Shown in pieces: positions 47,109 to 55,039 of a stretch of DNA of 64,000 bases (positions are counted from its first letter, which is position 1; each line of letters starts with the position of its first letter). The stretch covers positions 62,001-126,000 of the forward strand of contig NZ_SMTT01000005.1 of the NCBI RefSeq assembly GCF_004357905.1. The letters are read 5' to 3'. This DNA is from Campylobacter lari. Lineage in GTDB: Bacteria; Campylobacterota; Campylobacteria; Campylobacterales; Campylobacteraceae. The notes under the pieces are model-generated. The model saw only the letters and a program-made list of their open reading frames with translations, searched no databases and had not been told where the DNA came from. Made by a program: the position numbers and the translations under genes.

Positions 47109-47522
47109 ATGGAACTTATTCAATTGCTTAAAAATTGTGATTTAAAAGCTACTCCTCAAAGACTTTGTATTTTAAAAATTTTAAAACGCCATGAACATCC
47201 TAATATAGAATCTTTATACGAAAGCATTAAGGAAGAATATCCTTCTATCTCTTTAGCTACAGTGTATAAAAATTTAAATACTTTAAAAGAACAAGGTTTG
47301 GTTGTAGAAATCAACACTCCAAATCAAAAAACTTGTTATGATATTTATGAATATCCTCATATACATGTAATTTGTAGCAAATGCAATCATATAGAAGATG
47401 TATGTTATGAAGATAGTGGGATAAATAAATACCAAGAAGATCTTGAGAAAAAAATTGGCAATATCATTGATTATCTTGGCGTATTTGCTTATGTGAATGG
47501 TTGTAAAGCTTGTAAAAAATAA
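47109..47522 (+). CDS. perR: Peroxide stress regulator PerR (Fur family)
   Basis: PerR is a metal-binding repressor that releases peroxide-defence genes when its iron site is oxidised. The 137-residue protein has a winged helix with ATVYKNLNTLKEQGLV. It has a structural zinc site with C89 and C92 (VICSKCNH) and C132 and C135 (GCKACKK). H28/H30 and H84/H86 could serve the regulatory metal site. Position between dxs and the CYTH-like gene matches C. jejuni perR, which favours PerR over Fur. It may control the catalase-like gene at 3019. Confidence 0.9.
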   Translation: MELIQLLKNCDLKATPQRLCILKILKRHEHPNIESLYESIKEEYPSISLATVYKNLNTLKEQGLVVEINTPNQKTCYDIYEYPHIHVICSKCNHIEDVCYEDSGINKYQEDLEKKIGNIIDYLGVFAYVNGCKACKK

Positions 47523-47523
47523 G

Positions 47524-48708
47524 ATGGTTTGTGAAGTCCAAAGACGCTTTTTGCTCAAAAATGATGACTTTATAAAAATTTTAAAAGAAGAAAAAATTAT
47601 ATATTCTAAGGATAAAATACGCGTTTTCTTTACGCGTATAAGTCCTTTTTGTGATGTTAAATATAAAAAATTTAATAAAAATTATTATCGATTTTCGCTT
47701 TATAAACTGCATGATATTTTAGATAAAAAAAATCATAAACTTTCTAAGAAAGAATTTAAACAGCAAAGTAAAAAACTTATAGGAAGTGTTATTAAGAAAA
47801 CTAGAATTAGTTTTGAGATTAATAATGCTCGATTTTTACTTTATAAGTTTAAAAATAATCTGCAAGATTTGGTCATTTTGAAAGTTGTTTTTCCTACTTT
47901 TGAAAAAGCAAAGCAATTTAATTTACCTCACTTTTTTAAAAGCTATAAAGAGATTTCAGATGATGAAAATTTCTACAGCAAAAATTTAGCATTATATGGA
48001 GATTTTTCTAAAATTTTTGATAGTGCTAGATGTATTAAAATTTTAGATAAGCAAGAAGATATTAGCTTACATTTTCCAAATCAAATTCAAAGTTTTGAAG
48101 CGGGTAAAATCTTACTTTTTGTGCTTTTAAAAAGATTAAAAAATGACAGATTGAATTTTTTACAAAAATTAAATTTTGAAAGTTTTGAGCAATTTTTTGC
48201 AAGTCTTAGGCAAATATGCATTTTCTTTGAGCTTTTTAGCACTCTTTTTGAAAAGAGTATTCAAAATAAACTTCAAGATTATATTTTGAATTTGGAAAAA
48301 CAAATTTGTAATGATAAAATTTGTAAATTTGAATTAGAAAAATATATTTTTATTTTAAGTGATGAAAAAATCAATGATATTTTTCTTGATATGGATTTTA
48401 TTTTAAAGAATGATTGTAGTTTTTATCAAGGAGAGAAAAATCAAATTTTAAAGTCTTTAGTGGCTTTTAAACTAAGAAAAGAATTAGTTTTTTTAAAGAA
48501 AAAAATTGTAAAATCTCAAACAAATCATGAAGAAGAATTAGAAAGAATAAAATTTTTATTATGCTATTTTGCAACTATGTTTGAAGAAAAAAGTATTGAA
48601 AAACTAAAAAATTATTTTGAACATAATCATTTAGAACAAATTTCATATGATGAAAATACAATAAAACAAATTGAAAAAAGTATTAAAAAATTAAAAATAT
48701 ATAGTTAG
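47524..48708 (+). CDS. Degenerate CYTH-CHAD-like protein
   Basis: The 394-residue protein looks like a CYTH (triphosphate-tunnel) domain at about 1-145 followed by a helical CHAD-like region. It opens EVQRRFLL where active CYTH enzymes have ExExK-type EIERKFLV. RISFEINNARFLLYKFKNNL followed by ILKVVFPTFEKAK matches the tunnel strands where others have EVEF. FYSKNLALYG parallels the usual YSNxxLA. The CHAD signature VHxxRVxxRR is replaced by EQFFASLRQICIFFE. So both parts have lost key acidic or histidine residues, and a non-enzymatic role is likely. ATG 47524 lies 1 base after perR. Confidence 0.65.
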   Translation: MVCEVQRRFLLKNDDFIKILKEEKIIYSKDKIRVFFTRISPFCDVKYKKFNKNYYRFSLYKLHDILDKKNHKLSKKEFKQQSKKLIGSVIKKTRISFEINNARFLLYKFKNNLQDLVILKVVFPTFEKAKQFNLPHFFKSYKEISDDENFYSKNLALYGDFSKIFDSARCIKILDKQEDISLHFPNQIQSFEAGKILLFVLLKRLKNDRLNFLQKLNFESFEQFFASLRQICIFFELFSTLFEKSIQNKLQDYILNLEKQICNDKICKFELEKYIFILSDEKINDIFLDMDFILKNDCSFYQGEKNQILKSLVAFKLRKELVFLKKKIVKSQTNHEEELERIKFLLCYFATMFEEKSIEKLKNYFEHNHLEQISYDENTIKQIEKSIKKLKIYS

Positions 48709-48715
48709 GAAAAAC

Positions 48716-49417
48716 ATGCAAAAACAAGAAAAAATAGTCAAAATGTTTGATGATATAGCACCAACTTATGATAAGGCTAATAGAATTTTAAGTTTTGGAA
48801 GTGATGTGAGTTGGAGAAAAAAAGCTTGTTTAGATGTTTTTAAATTTTCTAACAATGAACTTGATATTATCGATGTGGCTTGTGGTACAGGCGATATGAT
48901 TATAGAATGGCAAAATCAAGCCTTAAGGACAAATAAAAATATCATTAGTATAAAAGGGGTTGATCCAAGTGCGGGCATGCTTGAAGTGGCTAAGAAAAAA
49001 ATTCCTGATGCGACTTTTGTGCAAGCAAAAGCACAAGAACTTCCACTTGAAAGTGAAAGTGCAAATATCATAAGTATAAGTTATGGCATACGCAATGTGG
49101 TAGATAGGAAAGAAGCTATAAAAGAATTTGCAAGAGTGTTGAAAAAGGATGGGATTTTACTTGTGCTTGAATTTACTAAAAGAGAGCAGGGTGGTTTTAT
49201 AGCTGCTTGTAGAGATTTTTACTTAAAAAATATTTTACCAAAAGTGGGTGGATTTATCAGTAAAAATTATAGTGCTTATGAGTATTTACCAAATTCGATA
49301 GAAGATTTTTTAAGCAAAGAAGAATTTATTAAAGAATTGAGTGAGTATTTTGAAATGCTAGAGTATAAAAGCTTTAGTTTTGGTGTTTGCTCTATGTTTA
49401 TTGCAAGAAAAAAATGA
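48716..49417 (+). CDS. ubiE: Demethylmenaquinone methyltransferase UbiE/MenG
   Basis: This SAM-dependent enzyme methylates demethylmenaquinone to menaquinone, the main quinone of Campylobacter. The 233-residue protein has KMFDDIAPTYDKANRILSFG at the start, the SAM motif DVACGTGDM near residue 60, and ISYGIRNVVDRKEAIKEFARVL near 124, all diagnostic. Menaquinone, rather than ubiquinone, is expected in this genus. The stop TGA overlaps the xseA ATG (ATGA). Confidence 0.95.
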   Translation: MQKQEKIVKMFDDIAPTYDKANRILSFGSDVSWRKKACLDVFKFSNNELDIIDVACGTGDMIIEWQNQALRTNKNIISIKGVDPSAGMLEVAKKKIPDATFVQAKAQELPLESESANIISISYGIRNVVDRKEAIKEFARVLKKDGILLVLEFTKREQGGFIAACRDFYLKNILPKVGGFISKNYSAYEYLPNSIEDFLSKEEFIKELSEYFEMLEYKSFSFGVCSMFIARKK

Positions 49418-50577
49418 AAGTTTCAGAACTTAATCTAAAAGCTAAAAGTTTATTAGAATTTCATCTTGATGATATAGAGCTTAGTGGAGAAATTTCTAAA
49501 ATTACCATTCATAGTTCAGGACATTGGTATTTTGATTTAAAAGATGAAAAATCAAGCATAGCTTGTGTGATGTTTAAAGGCTTTAATCAGTTTGTCCAAG
49601 CTAAACCTAAAGTTGGCGATATGCTTGAACTTAGAGGTTATGTGAGTTTATATGAAGCAAGTGGCAGGTATCAATTTATCGCCAAAAGTATGCAAAAAAC
49701 AAGTCTTGGAGATTTAGAAGCTAAATTTTTAGCTCTAAAAGAAAAGCTTGAAAAAGAAGGTTTGTTTGATACAAATGTTAAAAAAAGCATTATTAAATTT
49801 CCTAAAAAAATAGGCATAATTACTTCTTTTACTTCAGCTGCTTTGCAAGATATGTTAAAGCTAATTTCACAAAAAGAATACAATCTTTGCAAAATAACTA
49901 TTTTTAATGCCCTTACCCAAGGACAAAGTGCCCCAAATTCTTTAATAAATGCTTTAAAAAAAGCCAATGAGTATAATTTAGATGCGATTATTTTGGCAAG
50001 AGGTGGTGGAAGCAGAGAAGATTTGTTTTGTTTTAACGATGAAGAACTTGCAAGATGTATTTTTTCTTTAAAAACGCCTATTGTTTCTGCTATTGGACAT
50101 GAGATTGATTATGTTATTAGTGATTTTGTAGCAGATTTAAGAGCACCAACTCCAAGTGCAGCTATTGATATGATTTTTCCAAATAAACTAAGCTTAGAAC
50201 AAGGACTTGATGAGCTTGCTATGCGTTTTAAAAACCAAATGTTAAATCATCTTAAGTTTTATCAAAACAAAATCGATCATTTGCAAAATTTAGCCAAAGC
50301 TAAGTCTTTAGAAAATGCTTTTTTTCTTAGAAAACAAAAGCTTGATTTTTTACAAAGCCAACTAAAGAGCGTTTTAAATTTAAAATTATTAAATTATGAA
50401 AATAAGCTTGATAATTTTGAGGAACTTTTAACTCAGCAAAAAAATTTCTTTGATAAAAGTAAAAATTTGATAAATTTACAAAAAGATGGCAAAAATATCT
50501 CTCTTGAAAAGCTAAAAAAAGGAGATATTATAAAGCTTTGCTCAATAAATGAGAGTAAAGAAGCTCAAATACTATAA
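49414..50577 (+). CDS. xseA: Exodeoxyribonuclease VII large subunit XseA
   Basis: XseA is the catalytic subunit of exonuclease VII, which degrades single-stranded DNA. Starting at ATG 49414, which overlaps the ubiE stop, it has 387 residues. It has an N-terminal OB-fold (about 1-95, [24 protein letters not shown], here starting LSGEISK), then the nuclease core. That core holds [30 protein letters not shown] and [10 protein letters not shown], the conserved catalytic blocks. A coiled coil (about 270-350) binds XseB. It is shorter than in E. coli (456), as usual in this genus. The small subunit gene is not in the window. Confidence 0.95.
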   Translation: MKVSELNLKAKSLLEFHLDDIELSGEISKITIHSSGHWYFDLKDEKSSIACVMFKGFNQFVQAKPKVGDMLELRGYVSLYEASGRYQFIAKSMQKTSLGDLEAKFLALKEKLEKEGLFDTNVKKSIIKFPKKIGIITSFTSAALQDMLKLISQKEYNLCKITIFNALTQGQSAPNSLINALKKANEYNLDAIILARGGGSREDLFCFNDEELARCIFSLKTPIVSAIGHEIDYVISDFVADLRAPTPSAAIDMIFPNKLSLEQGLDELAMRFKNQMLNHLKFYQNKIDHLQNLAKAKSLENAFFLRKQKLDFLQSQLKSVLNLKLLNYENKLDNFEELLTQQKNFFDKSKNLINLQKDGKNISLEKLKKGDIIKLCSINESKEAQIL

Positions 50578-50588
50578 AAGGAGATAAA

Positions 50589-51665
50589 ATGAGAGTGATG
50601 AATTTTAGTGCAGGTCCTTCAAACCTGCCTGATGAGGTTTTAAAAGAAGCTAGGGAACATTTGTTTGATTATCATGGTAAAGGCTTTTCTATTATGGAAG
50701 TTTCTCATCGTGGAAAGGTTTTTGAAGAAGTGCATTTTGAAGCTATCAAAATGGCAAAAGAACTTTATGGTGTAAATGATGATTATGAAGTGCTTTTAAT
50801 GCAAGGTGGAGCTAGTTTGCAATTTGCTATGATACCTATGAATTTATATATGGGTGGAGTTTGTGAATTTGCTAATACGGGAGTTTGGACTAAAAAGGCT
50901 ATTAAAGAAGCTGAAATTTTAGGAGTAAATACAAAAATAGTAGCAAACACTCAAGAAAGTGAGTTTGATCATATCCCACAATTTGAATTTAGCGATAATG
51001 CAGATTATGCTTATATATGCTCTAATAATACTATTTATGGAACCCAATATAAAAACTATCCAAAGACTAAAAGTCCTTTGATAATTGATGCTTCTAGTGA
51101 TTTTTTCTCTAAAAAGATAGATTTTTCTAATATTGCTATGCTTTTTGGTGGGGTGCAAAAAAATGCAGGAATTTCAGGGCTTGCTTGTGCTTTTGTGCGT
51201 AAAGATATGATAGAGCGTAGCAAAAACAAAAATATACCTAGTATGTTAAAATATAGCGTTTATGCTGAAAATAATTCTTTATTTAATACTCCAGCAACCT
51301 TTGCTATATATATGTTTAATCTTGAAATGAAATGGCTTTTAAATCAAGGTGGATTAGACAAAATCAATGAGCAAAATATACAAAAAGCCAAAATTTTATA
51401 CGATGTGATTGATGAGAGTAATGGTTTTTATAAAGGTCATGCCAAAAAAGAGGATAGATCATTAATGAATGTTAGTTTTAATATAGCTTATGATAAAAAC
51501 TTAGAGCCAGTTTTTGTAAAAGAAGCTGAAGAAAATGGTATGATAGGTCTTAAAGGACATAAAATTTTAGGTGGAATTCGTGCTAGTATTTATAATTCTA
51601 TCAGTATTGAAAAGGTTCAAAAGTTAAGTGAATTTATGAAAGCTTTTGCAAAAAAACATGCTTGA
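50589..51665 (+). CDS. serC: Phosphoserine aminotransferase SerC
   Basis: SerC makes phosphoserine from phosphohydroxypyruvate and can also act in pyridoxine synthesis. The 358-residue PLP enzyme has [51 protein letters not shown] and the cofactor lysine in [14 protein letters not shown]. An AAAGGAGATAAA site precedes the ATG. It ends the block that is colinear with C. jejuni, and its stop codon is the first base triplet of a terminator hairpin. Confidence 0.97.
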   Translation: MRVMNFSAGPSNLPDEVLKEAREHLFDYHGKGFSIMEVSHRGKVFEEVHFEAIKMAKELYGVNDDYEVLLMQGGASLQFAMIPMNLYMGGVCEFANTGVWTKKAIKEAEILGVNTKIVANTQESEFDHIPQFEFSDNADYAYICSNNTIYGTQYKNYPKTKSPLIIDASSDFFSKKIDFSNIAMLFGGVQKNAGISGLACAFVRKDMIERSKNKNIPSMLKYSVYAENNSLFNTPATFAIYMFNLEMKWLLNQGGLDKINEQNIQKAKILYDVIDESNGFYKGHAKKEDRSLMNVSFNIAYDKNLEPVFVKEAEENGMIGLKGHKILGGIRASIYNSISIEKVQKLSEFMKAFAKKHA

Positions 51666-51691
51666 TTTTTGGTGATTTTCACCAAAAATCA
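51663..51691 (+). terminator. Terminator after serC
   Basis: TGATTTTTGGTGA pairs perfectly with TCACCAAAAATCA around a TTT loop. The stem begins in the serC stop codon and ends the long rplY-to-serC region. Confidence 0.88.
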
Positions 51692-51725
51692 TTTGTATAG
51701 TAAAAACTTTACTCTTTAATATTTA

Positions 51726-51917
51726 TCAGCATTTTCCTAAGCCACTATTGTATTTTTTTTCAAGAAAATCTTTGAAAAATTCTTTTCTACTTTTACAAGG
51801 TGCTTTAGGATGTTTTTCTCTCATATGTTCAAGATATTTATCATAACTTGCAACTCCAACTAAGGGATGAAAAAACCTTTCGGATTTTTCATACCATAAT
51901 TTAAGTTTTTTTATCAT
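51726..51917 (-). CDS. YbdD/YjiX-family small protein (DUF466)
   Basis: A 63-residue cytoplasmic protein of the YbdD family, nearly always encoded next to CstA-type transporters. The family pattern is visible as GVASYDKYLEHMREKHPKAP and KEFFKDFLEKKYN. I start at 51917, where a GGAAAA ribosome site lies upstream; the frame is open further, but that part overlaps cstA. It overlaps the cstA stop by 4 bases and is translationally coupled. YbdD is needed for CstA transport in other bacteria. Confidence 0.88.
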   Translation of the reverse strand: MIKKLKLWYEKSERFFHPLVGVASYDKYLEHMREKHPKAPCKSRKEFFKDFLEKKYNSGLGKC

Positions 51918-54019
51918 GTTTTTTCCTTTTTTAATGCTATATAAGGGCTTTCTTTTAAAGGAATGTTTAATTTTTTGATAAAAATTCCAAAACAAGAAAG
52001 TATAACAAGCAAAGTGGTAATCATGAAAAACACACATAAAATTGCATTTATTAAATTGGAATTTTTAGCTTGAGATGCTAATTTTATATCTTTTTTGATT
52101 TGCTCGATTATTGCTTCATCTTGTGTTTGAGAAAGTTTTAAATTAAATTCTTGTATTTTTTGTGTATTTATTTGTACAGCAGCAACATGACTTATAGCAT
52201 TATGGATTGGATCTCCTTCTTTGTAAGGAAGAATTTTTTGAATACCTCCATAAAGTGTTGCGATTAAAACAAAACAAGCAGGTATGAGAGTAATCCAAGT
52301 ATATCTTGCCTTCCCCATTTTAAATAAAATCGCACTTGCTAAAAGCAATGCCATACCAGCAAGCATTTGATTACTCACTCCAAAAAGTGGCCATAATGAG
52401 TAAATTCCGCCTTTTGGATCTATCGCTCCTTGATAGAGAAAATACCCCCATCCACCAACACTTAAAGCTGTTGCAAAAATTCCTGCTAAGGTATTATTGA
52501 TATTTCCTAAAGGTTTATAAACATTACCCAATATATCTTGAGCCATAAATCTACAAGCTCTTGTCCCAGCATCAACTGCAGTTAAAATAAACAAGGCTTC
52601 AAATAAAATAGCAAAGTGATACCAAAAGCCCATTAAATTCACTCCACCAAATAATTCATGTAAAATCAAAGCAACACCTACAGCAAATGTTGGTGCCCCA
52701 CCAGTTCTTGATAATATGCTTTGTTCGCCTATATTTGTAGTTAAAGTAGTGATTTCTTCAGGAGTTATTTTAAAACCCCAGCTAGAAATAGCAGCAGCTG
52801 CATTTGCAACATCTACACCTATAGTAGCAGCAGGCGCATTGATGGCAAAGTAAAGACCAGGGTGTAAAATACAAGCACAAATTAAAGCCATGATAGCCAC
52901 AGCACTTTCCATAAGCATAGAGCCATATCCAACAGCTAATGCATGAGTTTCATTTTCAAGCATTTTAGGAGTTGTGCCACTTGAAATTAATGCATGAAAA
53001 CCACTAATAGCTCCGCATGCAATGGTAATAAATAAAAATGGAAAAATTGCTCCAGCAAATACAGGCCCACTTCCATCTAAATATTGAGAATTAATTTTTG
53101 GCATTTGAAGATCAGGTGCTACAAATACAATAGCTAAAGCCATAACCACAATAACACCGATTTTTAAAAAAGTTGATAAATAATCTCTTGGAGCAAGTAA
53201 AAACCAAACAGGTAAAATTGCAGCTATAAAACCATAAGCCATCATAATAAGTGCTAAAGTTGGTGCATCAAAGGTAAATATTTTCGCCCAATAAGGATCA
53301 GCAGCTATTTCACTTCCATAATGTATGGCTAATATGAGCAATATAAAACCTATAATAGAAGCTTCACCAACCCTACCAGGTCTTAAAAATCTCATATAAA
53401 TTCCCATAAAAACAGCAATAGGAATGGTCATTGCAATGGTAAATAATCCCCATGGAGATTCTGCTAAAGCTTTTACAACAACCATAGCTAAAATCGCAAT
53501 AATTATAAGCATAATTCCAAATATAGCAATCATTGCTATTGCGCCGATAAATTGTCCTAATTCATCTTTTATCATCTCTCCTAAAGATTTTCCATTACGA
53601 CGCGTAGATATAAATAAAACTACAAAATCATGTACCGCACCTGCTAAAACACCGCCTATTAATATCCAAAGCATAGAGGGTAAATAACCCATTTGTGCAG
53701 CAAGTATAGGACCTACCAAAGGACCAGCTCCTGCGATAGCGGCAAAATGATGTCCAAAAAGTACAATTTTATTTGTAGGGACAAAATCACATCCGTCATT
53801 TTTAACTACAGCAGGAGTTGCTCTGTTTTTATCTAGCTCTAGCACCTTATAGGCAATATATCTACCATAAAATCTATACCCTATGATATAAATACATAAA
53901 GCAGCAATAACAAGATAAATCGCTGAAATACTTTCGCCATTTTGGAGTGCTAATATGCCAAAACAAACAGCACCGACAATGGCAACAAAAAACCATAATA
54001 TTTTGTTAGTAATATTCAT
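51914..54019 (-). CDS. cstA: Carbon starvation protein CstA (peptide/pyruvate transporter)
   Basis: CstA is a large inner-membrane transporter made during nutrient limitation; members take up peptides or pyruvate. The 701-residue protein has about 17 helices. The family segments are FGHHFAAIAGAGPLVGPILA near residue 87, IGGVLAGAVHDFV near 121 and GAISGFHALISSGTTPKML near 337. A short charged loop near 610-650 precedes the last helix. It pairs with ybdD. In Campylobacter it suits growth on peptides. A small palindrome lies 86 bases upstream. Confidence 0.94.
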   Translation of the reverse strand: MNITNKILWFFVAIVGAVCFGILALQNGESISAIYLVIAALCIYIIGYRFYGRYIAYKVLELDKNRATPAVVKNDGCDFVPTNKIVLFGHHFAAIAGAGPLVGPILAAQMGYLPSMLWILIGGVLAGAVHDFVVLFISTRRNGKSLGEMIKDELGQFIGAIAMIAIFGIMLIIIAILAMVVVKALAESPWGLFTIAMTIPIAVFMGIYMRFLRPGRVGEASIIGFILLILAIHYGSEIAADPYWAKIFTFDAPTLALIMMAYGFIAAILPVWFLLAPRDYLSTFLKIGVIVVMALAIVFVAPDLQMPKINSQYLDGSGPVFAGAIFPFLFITIACGAISGFHALISSGTTPKMLENETHALAVGYGSMLMESAVAIMALICACILHPGLYFAINAPAATIGVDVANAAAAISSWGFKITPEEITTLTTNIGEQSILSRTGGAPTFAVGVALILHELFGGVNLMGFWYHFAILFEALFILTAVDAGTRACRFMAQDILGNVYKPLGNINNTLAGIFATALSVGGWGYFLYQGAIDPKGGIYSLWPLFGVSNQMLAGMALLLASAILFKMGKARYTWITLIPACFVLIATLYGGIQKILPYKEGDPIHNAISHVAAVQINTQKIQEFNLKLSQTQDEAIIEQIKKDIKLASQAKNSNLINAILCVFFMITTLLVILSCFGIFIKKLNIPLKESPYIALKKEKT

Positions 54020-54104
54020 TTAATTCCTTTGCTTTAGTGAATTTATTTAGTGTATCGTAGAATTATATTTTATTGCTATATAGGATAAATAAAAAATTAA
54101 TATA

Positions 54105-54117
54105 TTACAAAATGTAA
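54105..54117. promoter_or_regulatory. Palindrome upstream of cstA, possible operator
   Basis: TTACA-AAA-TGTAA is a perfect 5-base inverted repeat about 86 bases upstream of cstA, between it and the DUF4198 terminator. It resembles dyads bound by CRP/FNR-like regulators but matches no consensus I can name with certainty. Confidence 0.3.
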
Positions 54118-54122
54118 CATAT

Positions 54123-54160
54123 TTCTTAGTCAATTAAAAATTAATTTTATTGACTAAGAA
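54123..54160 (-). terminator. Terminator-like hairpin after the DUF4198 gene
   Basis: TTCTTAGTCAAT pairs with ATTGACTAAGAA across a 14-base AT-rich loop, 8 bases downstream of the stop of the minus-strand gene. The stem of 12 pairs is strong for this genome. Confidence 0.7.
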
Positions 54161-54167
54161 TTTGAAA

Positions 54168-54881
54168 TTATTTAGATTTAAAACTTAGTGTCGCTGTCAA
54201 TTGTAAAGTATCGCCATATCTGTCTAGATTGTATGGTAGTTTGATGTTTGCAGCTATTATTTGTAAACCATCTTTTGGTTTTGTGAGTGTGATTGTTGCT
54301 ATACCTTTTTCATTTGTTACTATGTTGTCGATATCATCATTTTGATCTTCAAATTCAACTCCTTTTACGGGTCTTCCATCTAGTAAAACTTGGAGTTTTA
54401 ATTTATCTCCTTCATGTAGTGTTAAAGGATTTTGTAAAGGAACTATTTCAAATTTTAATCCTAATGGTTTTTTTGAACCTTCATCCCAAGAAAAAATACT
54501 TTTTCCCATTTTGAAAATTTTTCTTGTTTGAGTGACTTCATTTGCACCAGTAATATCTGTAATATCAGATCTTTTTTGTGCATAATATTTTCCATCTTTT
54601 GTAAATGTGTAATATCCAAAATCATAATTAACACTTGCAACAGCAGGTTTTCCCTCAATAAATATTTTGTTATTTTCGTAGTCATAGCCAGCTTTTAAAT
54701 TTTTTCCTTGAGAATCTTTTGCACTTATACCAAAAACCCTATCAGGTTGATATTGTCCCCAGTGATCATCAGCCCAAAAACCTACTTCATATCCATTGCT
54801 AGTTTGCATAGGAAAGAATTGATGAGCTAAAGCAGAACTTGCTATAAAAAAACTCAAAAACACCATTTTTGAAAATTTCAT
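54168..54881 (-). CDS. Periplasmic DUF4198-family protein, likely metal-related
   Basis: A 237-residue exported protein with a Sec signal peptide (about 1-19, ending ALAH). It matches the DUF4198 pattern: HQFFPMQTSNGYEVGFWADDHWGQYQPDRVFGI with several histidines and acids at the mature start, and a C-terminal Ig-like beta domain (about 155-237). Proteins of this family often accompany nickel, cobalt or iron uptake. A GATAATCATTAT motif lies about 24 bases upstream, as expected for a Fur target. No transport genes adjoin it here, so its partner is elsewhere. Confidence 0.78.
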   Translation of the reverse strand: MKFSKMVFLSFFIASSALAHQFFPMQTSNGYEVGFWADDHWGQYQPDRVFGISAKDSQGKNLKAGYDYENNKIFIEGKPAVASVNYDFGYYTFTKDGKYYAQKRSDITDITGANEVTQTRKIFKMGKSIFSWDEGSKKPLGLKFEIVPLQNPLTLHEGDKLKLQVLLDGRPVKGVEFEDQNDDIDNIVTNEKGIATITLTKPKDGLQIIAANIKLPYNLDRYGDTLQLTATLSFKSK

Positions 54882-54898
54882 TTTTTCTCCTTTAAAAT

Positions 54899-54917
54899 AA
54901 TTTTGATAATCATTATA
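54899..54917 (-). promoter_or_regulatory. Fur-box-like operator in front of the DUF4198 gene
   Basis: GATAATCATTAT at 54905-54916 equals 12 consecutive bases of the classical GATAATGATAATCATTATC Fur box. The left third is weaker (AATTTT). The site lies about 24 bases before the start codon, where a bound repressor would block transcription. Confidence 0.55.
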
Positions 54918-55039
54918 TATATTTTTATTTATATAAAACTTAAGAATGTATTTTAATTTTTCCTTTATAAAAAAGAAAAATATTTTAATTTTTCTTATGT
55001 TAAAATCATAAATTTATTTTTAAATATTTAGGAAAAGTT

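Noticed and set aside
47497..47523. Longer N-terminus for the CYTH-like protein
   Set aside because: It would overlap the PerR C-terminal cysteine codons and add lysine-rich residues before EVQRRF, the natural domain start.
51918..52037. Longer N-terminus for the YbdD-like protein
   Set aside because: The extension overlaps cstA and does not fit the 60-65 residue family; the start at 51917 has a ribosome site.
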